Shown here: one piece after another, positions 10,956-23,456 of the stretch
Layout of the letters: every line of letters begins with the position of its first letter
How positions within the stretch are numbered: position 1 is the stretch's first letter
DNA from: Sorghum bicolor
Taxonomy: Eukaryota > Streptophyta > Magnoliopsida > Poales > Poaceae
Assembly: GCF_000003195.3 (NCBI RefSeq)
Contig: NC_012876.2
Span: 41,598,882 to 41,662,881 of the forward strand
Length of the DNA: 64,000 nucleotides
Reading direction: 5' to 3'
The notes under the pieces: generated by a model
What the model was told of the DNA's origin: nothing
Seen by the model: only the letters and a program-made list of their open reading frames with translations
Databases searched by the model: none
Position numbers and translations under genes: made by a program

Positions 10956-11483
10956 CCTTCATGATCCTTGATGAGTCTTTATTTTAAGTTTATGACGGGT
11001 AAGTCTAGCTGAGTACCTTCTCGTACTCAGGGTTCTACACCCATGTTGTTTTGTAGATGGTCAAATGTACTATGGTTATTGCATCCTCTGTCTGTACCCA
11101 GCTATGGGTGATGACTAGACCAAGGGCGATGGTCACTCCGTCTCTTCTTTTGCTTTTGTGGAAATGACCAAACTATGGCACTGTATCAGACTTATCGTGT
11201 GTGTTGTATTTTCGAACTATGAAGCTTCCGCTACTTGAAGAACTTGGTTTGTAATAACTTAAGTACTCCGATGTGTTTTATGAATGTTGTAATCTGGTTT
11301 TCCTTTTGGATGGCAGCCGCTAAACTTATTACGATCTTGGCTGTTATGCGATGTGTGGTTTGAAATCCTTCGAGATTTCAAGGACTACCGGGATTATATG
11401 GGCTTAAGCATGATGGTCCGACTATGCAAATGGTCACTATTGGGCTTAATCTCTTATAATTTGGTCGGTTCTGTTACAGAACC

Positions 11484-11908
11484 CAGATCCAATCTGGGAT
11501 GACGGCGGCGTCGGCTCCGACCACGCGGATGCTGGCACCGAGCACCCGACCACCGCTCCCGCGCTACAAGGGAAAGAAGGTCGACGGCTCGGATCTTCTC
11601 CGAGCACTTGATCGCGCTGATTCCAAGCTTCGAGAAGCTTCCCAACTAGTAGATGGGATCTCGCGTCAACCTGATCAAGCCGCACCAACGGACTCTTCCA
11701 ACTCCTACCGGCCAACTCGTGTCATCACACACGAACAGCTGGGGACGTCTCTGACGATAACCTCCACCCCCTCGGGACGGTCCGTCAAGATCAAGGCCGA
11801 TCCGGAGGAAGGTTATCCTTGTGGTCTGAACAACTCGGCCTCTCTCTACTCACGGCACATCCAATCCCTTTTTAACGAGGCGGGTTGGCTGCCAAAGTGG
11901 AACGGCCG
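11484..11908 (+). pseudogene. gag: Element D gag, second segment
   Basis: This continues the gag frame broken at 7517, and its 3' end is cut by element C. About 140 codons are open and read as a charged, low-complexity Gag N-terminal region with no recognised domain. Codon use is GC-rich, unlike the surrounding AT-rich LTR DNA. The ORF appears to run on to 11933 only because it reads into the LTR of C. Confidence 0.6.
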
Positions 11909-13412
11909 TGTAACAGAACCGTCCAGTTTATAAGAATTTAAGTGAATTAGCGACCACGGAGGCAGTCAAGCCAATGGACTTGAACCCATATAAACCCGGT
12001 AGTCCGACGAAATCTCAAAAGACCTCGATTCAACCAACATACAACCAAGATCGTACATGATCAAGCATCACCATCACAGATTACAACATTCATCACAGAA
12101 CATAGTTTTACATCACATCAGAGTTGAAACAGGTTATTACAAACCATAGCAGTAGCGGAAACAAAGTAGTTTTGAAACAACAACAACAACAACCCAGTTT
12201 ATAATACATGCCAGTTCCTTGGTCAAGTCCCAACAAAAGCATAACCGGAGGTAGAGAAGTGATCACGCCCATGATCTATTCATCATCCGCAGCTGGGTGA
12301 TGACAGTTAGCGCAATAGCCGTGATAGACAACATCATCTGCAACAGGGGTAAATAAAACCCTGAGTACGAGAATGTACTTAGCTAGACTTACCCGTCAAA
12401 AACCAGAAATAAGGTGACACCAAGGAGTATGCAAGGCTGATCTTTGTGGACTGGTTTGACTCACCTTTTGCATAAAAGCCTTTGTTACAAGTAGTTCATT
12501 TAATCATATTTCAGCAGCAGGTTCATTACTTAATAACTATCCACTAGATTAGCACCTATTCTAAGCATACACTTGAGTAATTAAGCATTTCAATAATAAC
12601 CATATCAAGATTATCACTTTGCTATCAACATTCTCATCATAACCATCAAGTTTATTTAGTGAATTCTACGTTGCCGTTGCCCAAGTCAAGTTCTCACTAT
12701 CTGGGAGAGACGGCGATTCGAATTGATTCCTATCCAGCTGGAGGGGTATTCCTAACACTCACCCAAGCATACTTCATGACGGCAGCTCGGATCACCATTA
12801 GCACAACTCCGGACCAATTCGCGGGTCCGTACGGCGCCGCACCCCTAGGGACCGCCAATCTGCCAGGGTCAGGACTCTAACCTGACACCTAGGTCTTACG
12901 CCATTGACTCCCCGCACATCCTTGCTACCAACCGGGGTGCGCACTTGAACAGAACGGGGTATCCGGCTGGAGATGCACTCGTAGGCTTCGCGGTCGGAAC
13001 GACTTATCCGGCCAACTAAGTGATAGGCATGCGTTCAACATGACACGGGGACGTACAGCGATTCGGTCCTTAAATGACACAGACGGGGATAGATTCACAC
13101 CCAAGACCTCCATGCCTTGTTGCTGCACTATCGTCATCCCGCCCGGTCTCAAGTTCATTATTAGCACACGGTTATTTCCACGATAGCAAATATAGCCAAC
13201 CGTGATCATCATCCACCTATCTCTCGCAGGTGACAGGAAATCACCCGGCTTCTACCGAGCTAAGCATGGCTAAGCAATACTTCGATCCTGGACCTACTTT
13301 GGTGAGGTATGCGGTGGACAAGGTAGTCATTATGCAGCAAGGGTGTCATATCAACGCCTACCACTTAATGCATCAATATATATAACCATAGTCAATTGAT
13401 AGCTGAACACAA

Positions 13413-13631
13413 TTAACAAAATAGTAGCGGGCTTATAATGCTCCGGGGCTTGCCTTCAACGTAGGTAGAGGGACGGTGGTCAGGGCACTCCGGCAAATCC
13501 TCCTCCTCCTCAGCTCCTTGAGGTAGTTCCACTTGCTGTCCTTCCAGCTCCGGCAGCTCGAACTCCAGCACCGTTACTCCCTTGGGTACACCTATGTATG
13601 CATGACAAGGAGATGAATATAGAGAATGCAC
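13413..13631 (-). CDS. LTR-encoded small ORF, copy in element C 3' LTR
   Basis: This 72-codon ORF ends in ECPDHRPSTYVEGKPRSIIS and matches the core peptide of the A and B LTR ORFs. The acidic, glutamate-rich stretch before the core is also kept, but the first 30 residues are unrelated. Codons differ mostly at silent positions (TGC for TGT, CCT for CCG, GAC for GAT, CGT for CGA, TCT for AGC), which suggests past selection on the peptide. A TAG acceptor-like site lies at 13592-13594. Function is unknown. Confidence 0.4.
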   Translation of the reverse strand: MHSLYSSPCHAYIGVPKGVTVLEFELPELEGQQVELPQGAEEEEDLPECPDHRPSTYVEGKPRSIISPLLFC

Positions 13632-15390
13632 ATATGATGCATGATGTCATGATGAAGAGCCAAAGGGACATAAACAAGGTATAACATGAGCATAAACTTC
13701 TAAGAATAAGTGAGTCATAATAGAATAACAAGTAAATGCATACTTCTTTTCTGGTAGAGAGACTAAATAGACAAGTTAAACAACTCCTAACTACTCTTAC
13801 CCAGTCACTGGTTTAGTAGGCAAACCAACCAGTCACAAGTTTCAGCTATAACTCGAGTATCACTTAACCAAACTAAGCAAGTAAGCACTTTCTGGAAAGC
13901 TTAACAAATTGTCTACAATTTACTGTTAGACATCCCAGCATGATTCCCAACCGAAATATGCTAAAACATACAAAGTTGGCTGGCTGCTCTGGAAATTCCA
14001 GAGAGCAAGCACTTTGTAGCAACTACTTGAAATATGCATAACTTTCAAACTAATCAACCAAATGTCATGAAATTTGGACATGAAGTAGATCAGTAAGTTA
14101 GCTACAAGTTTGTTGTAGACAAGTTTCCCAGAAAACACAATCTTCACATAGCTCTTAATCAATTGCCATCAGCTGTACAGAAATACTCTAGGAAAGGCAA
14201 AAATAGCTAAAATAATATTTTACACATAGTAAGAATGTATCAAAGGAACAATCCAATTGCACCAGTAGATAGAACATGACTAAGAAACACTAGAAAACAT
14301 CATGGCAAGGTCTAAATTCATTTCTATCATCACCTTTTTCATTTATTTAATTATGAAGGTGATTTAATGAACATATACTCCAAGTCTTCCAAAAATCCTA
14401 AGAAAATTACAGCAAGCTACATATGCTGACAGAAGATCACTGTAAAATTTTCAGAACATTTGCATATACACATTGTGAGGTATAAAAATAACAAGCTAGT
14501 AAAGGCATGCAAGACATAAATGTGAAACCCTATCAAAAAGTGTCAAACAACAGATTTAAGATTTTTCCTAGCTTTGTCTATACAACACGCAGCAAGTTTC
14601 ATCACAAGAGGAGCTATAACCTATTTATTAAAAATATCACAAGAAACTCCTATTTAAGCAAGAATTATTTTTAACTTCTTAACCAGGCTTCCAAAAATCA
14701 TGAAAAATTTATCAGAGCCTAGTCATAACATAAGTAACAACTCCCTAAAGTTGCATGGCCAGCAGATCAACAGATCTCAAGATATAATTACCCATTGAAA
14801 ATCCAAGATTAATTTATATCTATTTATTTCTGCAAAAACATGGCCTGTTTCATATTTTTATTAAAAACTAGACTTCTGCTGGAACCTAGCAAAATTGAAG
14901 TCACCACATTTGGATCTCTAAAACTCCAGATATGAATTTTACAAAAACAGCATTGGCTCTGCAAAAACAGTGACCCAGGGGGGTGAACCCGAGAGACTGA
15001 CATCCGGGACCCACGCGACAGTGAGACGGGGACAGGGGAGATGCTCGTCGCCGGCGAAGCTCGACGACGACGAGGTCTCGGCCGGATCTAAGGGCACCTA
15101 CGTGTTCCTCTCATCAAGGCGACTCTGTTGACCTACATTACGCGCGCTCTATTGGACTCTAGGGTGCTCGCCGTCGGGAATGGCGGAGCGGCGGCGCTGC
15201 GCGGCGATACGCCGGTGGATCCAGGCAATGGCGACGCGGTAGAGGTTGCGGACGAGCAAGAGCAGCTCACGGCGAAGCTATAGGAAGAAGAATCACGGCC
15301 AGAGGTGAACCAGAGAGGTCTGGCCACGTTGCCGGTGATCTCTGTGAACTCCGGCGAGGTGAAGCTCGCGACGGAGATGACAATGTGACC

Positions 15391-15588
15391 TCACCGGTGC
15401 TCGGCTAAGGGAATGGAGTGGACGTCGAGGTAGAGGACGTCAAGGCGGAGCTCTGGACGGGCTGGCTTGGCCGGAGACGCGGTGGAACGACCGGAGAAGC
15501 TCGCCGAAGCGCGGCGGAGCTCACCGAGGCGACGACGGAGCGAAATGTGCTGCGCTGAGCGAGTGGAGAGCGCGTCTGAGGCGTCCAC
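15391..15588 (-). other. GC-rich exon-like ORF in element C LTR
   Basis: A 65-codon ORF, rich in Arg, Ser and Ala, sits in the GC-rich block of the LTR and ends beside a GTGAGG donor-like site (at 15394). The A and B LTRs have a comparable GC-rich block ending in GTAAGC. It could be the first exon of an LTR-resident transcript, or only GC-rich sequence with chance frames. An identical layout is at 41080-41277. Confidence 0.25.
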
Positions 15589-16417
15589 TCGGTGCGTGGC
15601 GACTTGGAGACGCCGTGGGAGCTGACAGGCGGGGTCGTCGACGGCGTACGGCCGACACCTGGCCGGACACGCGGCGGCGGGCGGTTTCTGACGAAACTGA
15701 ATCGCGTGATTCAGTCGTCGTCGACCGTGTCTGAAACCGAAAGTTCACCGACGTTTTACTCTCAACTCACTCGATGGTTTTGACTGGGAATTGATCCTCT
15801 GGACAGAGCTACACGAGTTCTACAACTTTGATTACAAGATCAAAGCCTAACTCGGTCTGGATTTCAAACTACAAAGCTCCCAATCACCCTTGGTCGAAAC
15901 TGCGCGATCCAACACTTAGCCAAATTCGGCTAAGTATGAAATCAGCCCTGATTTTTGGCTTGTGAGCAATATTTGGATGTGTTCTATGCTTTTTCGTAAA
16001 AAGTCATCAACATAACTTTTGTAGCTTATGAAATTCTCTACAACTTTGTTTCAGGTGTCACAGACATGCAAGGTCTCTAACATTACTTTCATAAAACATC
16101 TTTGAAGAGAGGTCTAGGGGGTCAAATAAGCCATTCTAGGTTTAACCCTAACCTAGGGGCACTTTTGGCCAAAACCTTCAACATGGACTTTGCTCCAAAT
16201 GATATTCTAGACATGATTGAAGTATTTTGGAAGACAATGTACATTTATTTGCATTGGTTACCCTTTATAGTTACTCAATTCAAGTCACACAAGCAATTCA
16301 ATCATACATGGTATACATAAGATGACATGTGATCATGATAGATGCTTATGAATGAGCATGATGATGCTTATGTTGATGCAATGCTCATGGTTAACATGCA
16401 AGCTAACACTAGGAGTG

Positions 16418-18708
16418 TTACAGCCCTCCCCCCTTACAAAAATCTCGTCCCGAGATTTGAAAGACGTACCATTTTTCGTAGAATGAGGGATAAGTTACTT
16501 GTAAATAGTCTTCCCTTTCCCAAGTGGCATCCCTCTCATTTTGACGGTTCCACAAAACTCTAAAAAGTTTGATCACTCTCCCACGAGTAACCCGTTCCTT
16601 GACATCAAGAACTTGCACAGGCTTTTCTTCATAAGATAGGTCTGACTGCAACTTGATATCTCTTGTTTCAACTCTCTCTTCGGGTACACGAAGACACTTC
16701 TTGAGTTGAGACACGTGGAATACAGGGAAAATAGCTCTCATTTCGGGAGGTAGTTGTACTTTGTAAGCTACCTTGCCGCTCTTCTCAATGATTTGGTAGG
16801 GACCCACATACCTAGGAGCAAGCTTTCTTTTAACGCCAAAGCGATTTACTCCTTTCATGGGCGATACTTTTATGTACACAAAGTCACCTATTTCGAATTC
16901 AATTGGCTTTCTTCTTCGGTCAGCAAAGCTTTTCTGCCTAGCTTGGGCGGCTCTCATGTGTTGTTGGATCAGGAGAACTTGCTTTTCAGCTTCCTTGACA
17001 AAGTCAATCCCGTAGTACCTCCTTTCACCAGGTTCAACCCAGTTTAACGGAGTTCTACATTTGCGGCCATACAAAGCTTCGAAAGGAGCCATTTGGATAT
17101 TCTCTTGATAACTATTGTTATATGAGAATTCAGCTAAGGGTAACCATTTCTCCCATGCACCCTTGGCAGATATAACACATGCCCTCAACATATCCTCTAG
17201 AATTTGATTCACACGCTCAGTCTGACCGGAGGTTTGAGGATGATAGGCTGAACTGCGAACCAATTTTGTACCAAGGAGTGAATGTAGATGCTCCCAAAAG
17301 CGAGCAGTGAACTGAGGACCTCTATCAGAAATGATAGTGCGAGGCACTCCGTGCAATTTAACTATCTGAGAGAAGTACAACTCAGCATAGTCGGATGGTC
17401 GGTATGTAGAGTGTACGAGAATAAAATGAGCTGACTTGGTCAAACGGTCAACAATTACCCATATAGAATTGTGTTCTTTTTGCGTAAGGGGAAGTCCAAC
17501 AATGAAATCCATGCTGATTTCTTCCCACTTCCAACCTGGAACCGACAAGGGTTGCAATAAACCTGCAGGTTTGAGGTGAACTGCCTTCACCCTGCAGCAA
17601 GTATCACACCTAGCAACATAAGCTGCTATCTCTTTCTTCATTTTGGTCCACCAGAAACGAGGTCTCAAGTCTTGGTACATTTTGCTACTGCCCGGATGAA
17701 TGGACAACTTGGAAGAATGAGCTTCTTCTAAAATTTTGTTGCGTAGGTCACGGTCTTTTGGTACAACTAGACGATTGTCAAACCACAGTACACCCTTCTC
17801 ATCTACTCGGAAATGCTTGGTGTCTTGTTCTTGCATTTTTCTTCTGATATGAAAAATACCAGGGTCAGATTTTTGGAGCTCTATGATTTGACTTTCTAAT
17901 GAGCAACTGACTATAATGTTGTGTAGGACCACAGGATGCAATAAATTGAAGCCTTCCTCTAGAAGAGGTCTAACATGTTGTTTCCGACTGAGAGCATCAG
18001 CTACAACATTAGCCTTGCCGGGATGATAGTGTACTTCTAGATTGTAGTCTTTTATCAATTCCAGCCATCTTCTTTGTCTCATATTCAATTCGGGCTGAGT
18101 GAATATATATTTTAGGCTCTTATGGTCAGTGTAAAGTGACATAGATTACCCAACAGATAGTGTCTCCAGAGTTTCAATGCATGTACAACTGCTGCTAACT
18201 CTAGATCATGAGTAGGGTAGTTGGCTTCATGTTTCCTCAGCTGCCGAGAAGCATAGGCAATAACTCGGCCTTCTTGCATAAGCACACAACCTAGGCCAGT
18301 GCCCGATGCATCAGAAAAGACATCAAATGGCTTTTCAATGTCAGGCTGTGCCAGAACAGGAGCGGTGGTCAGCAAGTGGCGTAAAGTGGTGAACGCAACT
18401 TCACACTCCTCGGACCACACAAACTTCACATCTTTTTGCAGTAGCTTGGTCATAGGCTTAGCTATTTTAGAAAAGTCTGGAATAAAGCGCCGATAATACC
18501 CAGCTAGACCGAGAAAACTCCAGACTTCGTGCACTGAAGTTGGGGGCTTCCAGTCTAGAACCTCTTGCACCTTTGATGGGTCAACAGAAATACCCTCTTC
18601 GGATAAAATATGGCCTAGGAAAGGCACTTTCTTCAGCCAAAACTCACACTTGCTGAACTTGGCATAAAGATGATGTTCTCGCAATCTAGTGAGTACAATC
18701 CGAAGGTG
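16418..18708 (-). pseudogene. pol: Element C pol, 3' part: end of RT, RNase H, integrase, chromodomain
   Basis: On the minus strand the frame enters from element B's insertion site, just after the RT catalytic motif, and covers the RT thumb and RNase H ([13 protein letters not shown]). A one-base deletion near 18140 shifts the frame. The second ORF (to 16418) holds the RNase H end (TDHKSL), the integrase HHCC zinc domain ([10 protein letters not shown] and CDTC), the catalytic core ([15 protein letters not shown] and GQTERVNQ) and a C-terminal chromodomain ([14 protein letters not shown] to ATWEREDYL). The stop codon overlaps the first bases of the LTR. Integrase in this clade inserts cDNA, and the chromodomain is thought to guide it to heterochromatin. 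Confidence 0.9.
16423..16436 (-). other. Element C polypurine tract
   Basis: TAAGGGGGGAGGGC on the minus strand abuts the 3' LTR and would prime plus-strand cDNA. Element B has nearly the same tract. Confidence 0.85.
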
Positions 18709-20986
18709 CTTCTTGTAACACCCTAGGTGTTAAGCATGCACTTAGTCTCATCAAAGTCATGCATAAGCATTTCCATCAAGCATAAGCATCATGAGCATGA
18801 CACTCTTTTCAAATTATGATTTTATGTGCTTCATTTCATGTGTTTTAAATATGTTAAAAATATGATACTTGTTTCTCAAATAGTGAAATATTCAAATTAG
18901 GTTGCTTTATGTGTAAGAAGGATTTAGAATATTTTTGTGCAATTTTTGGAGCTATAGAATTTGAGAAATAGAATTTATACAAACTTTTCCAAAATGAATT
19001 TATTTAAAACCTAGAGCAGAGTTTTAACTTGTAATTCAAATTCTGTTTGGAATTTGGTCTTGCTTGTTAAAGCAAAGTTGTAGAGTTTTTATTTTGGAAC
19101 AACTTTGTTTTTGGGAGCAAGAGGTGAAAATGATTTTAAATTGGTCCAAATGAATTTAGAAAGAATTTGGAGAAAAGAAATTCAAAAAAAAAGAGAAAGG
19201 GGCAGGCGCTGCTGGGCCAACCCCGCTTCCCTTTCGGCCCAGCAAGCGACCCGGCCTGCCTCCCCTCTCCCTCTCCCTCCCGCGCGCGGACGCGCCTCGC
19301 TCCACCCGGCGCCGGCCACGTGGCGGCCGTACGCCGGCGTTGGACGCGCCGCGGCCGGCCTCCAACCCCCCTGGTCGGGACGCCGGCGCAGGCTCCCAGA
19401 CCATTTCGCCCGTTCTGTCCCCCGCGCCCTCCTTCTCCTTCCTCCTCCGCTCGCACCGCGCAGCAGCAGCCGCTCCTCCGTGCGCCATTGCCGGAGAGAG
19501 CTCCGCCGCTCGTCGCCGGCCACTCCAGAGCCTCAAGCTCGACGCCAAGAGCACCAGAGCACTCGCCGTCGCTAGGGTAAGCTCGTGCGAACGTTCTACC
19601 GAGGTGAGAGTCCGTCTAGCACCGTGAATCGCTCGCCGGAGTTACCCGAGCTCGCCGGAGTACTCCGCCGCGACGGATCTAGCGTTTCTCTGCCTCTTTT
19701 CGCTCGTTCTTTGTTGCGCTAGGTCGGTAGGAAGGTGAGGAAGCTCGGGGAGGCGTTTGCGCACGCTCTACCGCGCCGGAGCGGCCTGGCCACGGCGAGC
19801 AGCGCCGCCGTGCCGCCATGCATGCTCGTCGGAGGTGTTCCGGCCATCCTCTGGTCGATCCAAGGGTACCGCTGGGTGCGCCCTGCTGCGGGGAGCACGT
19901 TGGTGCTCACCCCGTGGCCGGAGACCTCACCGCCGGCGAGATCTGCTCGTCGGAGGTGAGCTCCATCTCGGTCTCGCTGACCGGTGGGGTCGGGGACCCA
20001 CTGTCAGTCGCAGGGGTACCCCGGTGGGTGTAGATCTGGGTGTGCGTAGCCTTTTTCGTCGGTTTTCTTAAAAAAATGTTTTCCAGAAATTGATTTAAAG
20101 TTTGTAAAATCTGTATCTTGAGTTCTACAGTTCCAAATTGAATGAAATAAATTTTGGTGTGCTCTATATTTCCAGATCTACAGTTTGATGTAATTGCATG
20201 TCATGTGTGAGTAACTTTTCGGTGTGAATATAATTAATCTATGTTTTTGCTAAACTTTGAAAATGCATAGTAAATAAAATATGGCTCAGAAAAATGTGAA
20301 ACTTGATTTGTTGGCTTTGCATGTGTGTTTACTCACTGGAAAAATATTGGTACATATTATTTGGTGTATAATTGAATTTATGGTAATTTAAAGGCTTGCA
20401 TGGCAGTGCTTTATGATTTTTAATAATTAATTGGGTCATGCAATAAATCTGGAAAATTTTGTGGGTGTTTCTTATGATATTAGACAAATTGTAAAAATAT
20501 GAAATCTGTTGTTTGACACTTATATCACAGTAGGGTGATTACACTCACCTTATTAATTAATCTTATGATTTTTGTGGCTCAAAATAAGTAACCAAAAATT
20601 ATGAAAAATTTACAGTAGACTTTATGATTTGCTAGTAGTCTCCTGTAATTTTTGTGGAATTTATTGATGAACATAATTGCATGTGATTTTTAATGGGCCT
20701 AGAAATGAATAAAGAAAACTATGAATGGTTGTATATATAGGTTGAATGGAATAAGTTGGGTTTGGTGTATCTTTGAAGCATCATGGAGGTTGCTGGTTGC
20801 ATTTGAAAAATAGTTATAGAAGAGAATGTAATAGATGTTTGATTCAATTGTTTATTCTTGGATGATGTTGACTACCTTGTAATAAGCATGACCAAGTGCA
20901 TTACCTATGCATCATAACATGACTCCTCTGGTACTCTCTCATATAAGCATCCACTCGGGCATCTCGCACTCCACTCATGAGCATAT

Positions 20987-21214
20987 ATGCATCATACAGG
21001 CTCGCAGGAGAACGAGGTGGGAACCGAGGAACCCGAGGAGCTTCAGGAGCAGGAACCTCCGGAAGCACAGGAACCCGGAGAGGAACTGCAGGAGTGTCCG
21101 GATCACCGACCCAGCACCTTTGAGAAAGGCAAGCCCCGGAGCATTCTAAGTCTCCCTATTCTCGCTAACTTACTATATATATTACACTGGTTCTACTATA
21201 TTGCATATAAGTAA
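20987..21214 (+). CDS. LTR-encoded small ORF, copy in element B 5' LTR
   Basis: This is a 75-codon ORF with an acidic Glu/Pro-rich first half, the core ECPDHRPSTFEKGKPRSI and a hydrophobic tail (LLYILHWFYYIAY) that could be a membrane segment. It is almost identical in the 3' LTR and in solo LTR A. The core is conserved at the codon level with element C. A CAG acceptor-like site at 20997-20999 means it may be a downstream exon of an LTR transcript. Confidence 0.42.
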   Translation: MHHTGSQENEVGTEEPEELQEQEPPEAQEPGEELQECPDHRPSTFEKGKPRSILSLPILANLLYILHWFYYIAYK

Positions 21215-22105
21215 TAGGAGTTGCCTGATACCGTTGCTGCATATGTACTCCTTGTTATCCCTACTTGTTTATCTACCTTGTCCTATGTAGATAGGCGCGG
21301 AGTCTATGCTTAGCTTGCTTAGTCCGGTAGAAGTCGGGTGATTCCCTGTCACCTGCGAGATATAGGTGGATACCTGCTTGATTGAGCAACGGATGCTTGG
21401 GGACAGGAATAACCAAGTGTGGAATGTAATGGGAGACCGGGCAGGGACTTTTGGTGGGTTGACCATAGTGCCCCTGCCTGTGTCGATTAAGGACCGATCG
21501 TTGATGGCCCTCTTGTCATGTTGAACGCATGCCCCACATTTAGCTGGAAGGATAAGTCGTTCCGACCGCGAAGCCTGAGCACTATCCGGGCCGGGAATCG
21601 GCCCGATGTACGCGCTGTATTGGTGATGGTTGAGGAGAACGACGAGGGCGCGGCGCGCAACCTTGGTATACCTTGGATACCTCGGTCGCCGGAACGGTCC
21701 TCGGGTACGGGCGGTGCCTGTCGAACCCGCGAATTGGTCCTGGATAGTGCAACACGGTGACCTGTAGCTCACTTGATCAGTGAGTGTGGTTTGTGTGGGG
21801 AATAAATTCGCCAGCTGGTTAGAAATCGATTCGAATCGCCATCGCTCCTGGATAGTGAGCACTTGACATGAGCCCTGTCCTCGTAGTAAGGACTATGGAA
21901 CACTTGGTTTATAATGATGAATAGTTTTAAGAAATGCTATGATGAGGTACTATCATGGTCTCATACTTGCTTGTAATAGTGCAGGTGCAAACCTAGACGA
22001 TAGGTAATGATACTGTCAACTTGAGCCAATTAAAAGAAGAAAGACTTATGTAGGTTATGTTAGCGAAATACTGCGGTTTTGCAAAATGGTCGTCAGCTAC
22101 CCCAC

Positions 22106-22161
22106 TATATAGCCTTCATGATCCTTGATGAGTCTTTATTTTAAGTTTATGACGGGTAAGT
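22106..22161 (+). promoter_or_regulatory. Element B LTR TATA box and nearby splice donor
   Basis: TATATAG at 22106-22112 is followed 44 bp later by GGGTAAGT (donor GT at 22156). A TATA-directed start near 22135 would leave a first exon of about 20 nt. The GTAAGT is also conserved in solo LTR A and in element C (complement at 38079-38084). Splicing from it to the acceptors before ORF1 or gag-pol is an inference. Confidence 0.5.
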
Positions 22162-22638
22162 CTAGCTGAGTACCTTCTCGTACTCAGGGTTCTATTCCCA
22201 TGTTGTTTTGCAGATGGTCAAATGTACTATGGTTATTGCATCCTCTGTCTGTACCCAGCTATGGGTGATGACTAGACCAAGGGCGATGGTCACTCCGTCT
22301 CTTCTTTTGCTTTTGTGGGAATGACCGAACTATGGCACTGTATCAGACTTATCGTGTGTGTTGTAATTTCAAACTATGAAGCTTCTGCTACTTGAAGAAC
22401 TTGGTTTGTAATAACTTTAAGCACTCCGTTGTATTTTATGAATGTTGTAATCTGGATGTACTTGTGGATGGCGACCGCTAAACTTATTACGATCTTGGCT
22501 GTTATGTGATGTGTGGTTTGAAATCCTTCGAGATTTCACGGACTACCGGGATTATATGGGCTTAAGCGTGATAGTTCGACTATGCAAATGGTCACTATTA
22601 GGCTTAATCTCTTATAATTTGGTCGGTTCTGTTACAGC

Positions 22639-22650
22639 TGGCATCGGAGC
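22639..22650 (+). other. Element B primer-binding site
   Basis: TGGCATCGGAGC starts two bases after the LTR. It is close to TGGTATCAGAGC, the complement of the plant initiator methionine tRNA 3' end used by many plant retrotransposons. Confidence 0.8.
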
Positions 22651-23456
22651 AAGGTTTAGCGAGTTGCTGTTCATAAGTACGTTCTAAACAAAAGTCTAAA
22701 CCGGTTTAATGAAAGATTTTAGTAATTAATAAAGATCAAGGTGTTAAACTAAGTTTTGGAAAACTATCTAGTGTGCCATGGTCATATCCTTTATGCCCAG
22801 TTAAGGACTCTAAGGTGGCTAGCTAAGTACTGACTTGGGGGTTAATGCATCATATTTTTATTTCGTCGCTCATACGGCGTGCAATAGTATGAGTGCCATT
22901 CATTTGAGTGGTAATGTATGGATCAATTCTTCCTCTACGCCATGGTAAGTGGGAGTTGTGAGAGCATGATCGGATACACTGCCGGTCTAGGGAAGTGTTG
23001 TCAGGTGCTGTGTCATGCACACATGTTGGTGTGTCTTGGGAACAGTACCGCATGCAGGGAATTCCGTCCTGAGAGGCGATGCCGTCAATAGGGCGATGAT
23101 GTGGGTAGTGACACATCGCATGCATGGACGGGTGTCTGTGTATGCGAAGTGCCTAGTTTTAAATTCCTATTCTGCACAATCATACTGTGGGTGGGCTGAA
23201 ATGAGTTTTCTGCAGGTACCCTAACCACGTTCTCGCTTAGAACGCTAGTTACGTTATGAGAGAACGTTGTATGCCACCGCATATACCGCTTAGTGTTAAC
23301 CCTTGTTTCTAAGTTTGTGAGATCGTAAGTTCGTGCATACATCATGTTCATTCCATATCATTGCTTACTTTCCCTCTTAATTTAATCTGTCCCAATTCTA
23401 AATAAAATAATTAAAGGTAATCCTGACTCTTACCCACGGTATTCCATTTGCAGTAG
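22651..23456 (+). other. Element B untranslated leader
   Basis: About 800 bp between the primer site and ORF1 contain only short, unsupported ORFs. It ends in a pyrimidine-rich stretch and TTTGCAG just before the ORF1 start, a good splice acceptor. Packaging signals would be expected here but cannot be recognised by eye. Confidence 0.6.

Larger units (their letters stand above)
7518..11478 (+). mobile_element. Solo LTR A of the B-type chromovirus family
   Basis: This is a 3,961-bp LTR starting TGTAACACCCTAGGTG and ending GGTTCTGTTACA, flanked by perfect GAACC duplications (7513-7517 and 11479-11483). It aligns along its whole length with the LTRs of element B but is more diverged and slightly longer. 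No internal region is present, so unequal LTR recombination has removed it. The TATA box TATATAG is at 10949-10955. A GC-rich gene-like block (about 8010-8560) ends in a GTAAGC donor-like site at 8446. Short ORFs on both strands of that block are compositional. The insertion disrupts gag of D. Confidence 0.93.
11909..16422 (-). repeat. Element C 3' LTR (left copy)
   Basis: The copy is 4,514 bp. On the minus strand it starts TGTAACACTCC and ends GGTTCTGTTACA, like the B family ends. It contains an AT-rich half, a GC-rich gene-like block (about 15000-15750) and the small ORF at 13413-13631. It shares several blocks with the B and A LTRs although most of the sequence does not align by eye. Confidence 0.92.
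18714..22636 (+). repeat. Element B 5' LTR
   Basis: The 3,923-bp LTR starts TGTAACACCCTAGGTG and ends GGTTCTGTTACA. The TATA box near 22106 puts almost 3.4 kb in U3. U3 holds an AT-rich start, a GC-rich block (19197-19640) ending in a GTAAGC donor-like site at 19577, a long AT-rich part and the small ORF at 20987. Overlapping ORFs on both strands of the GC-rich block look compositional. Confidence 0.95.
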
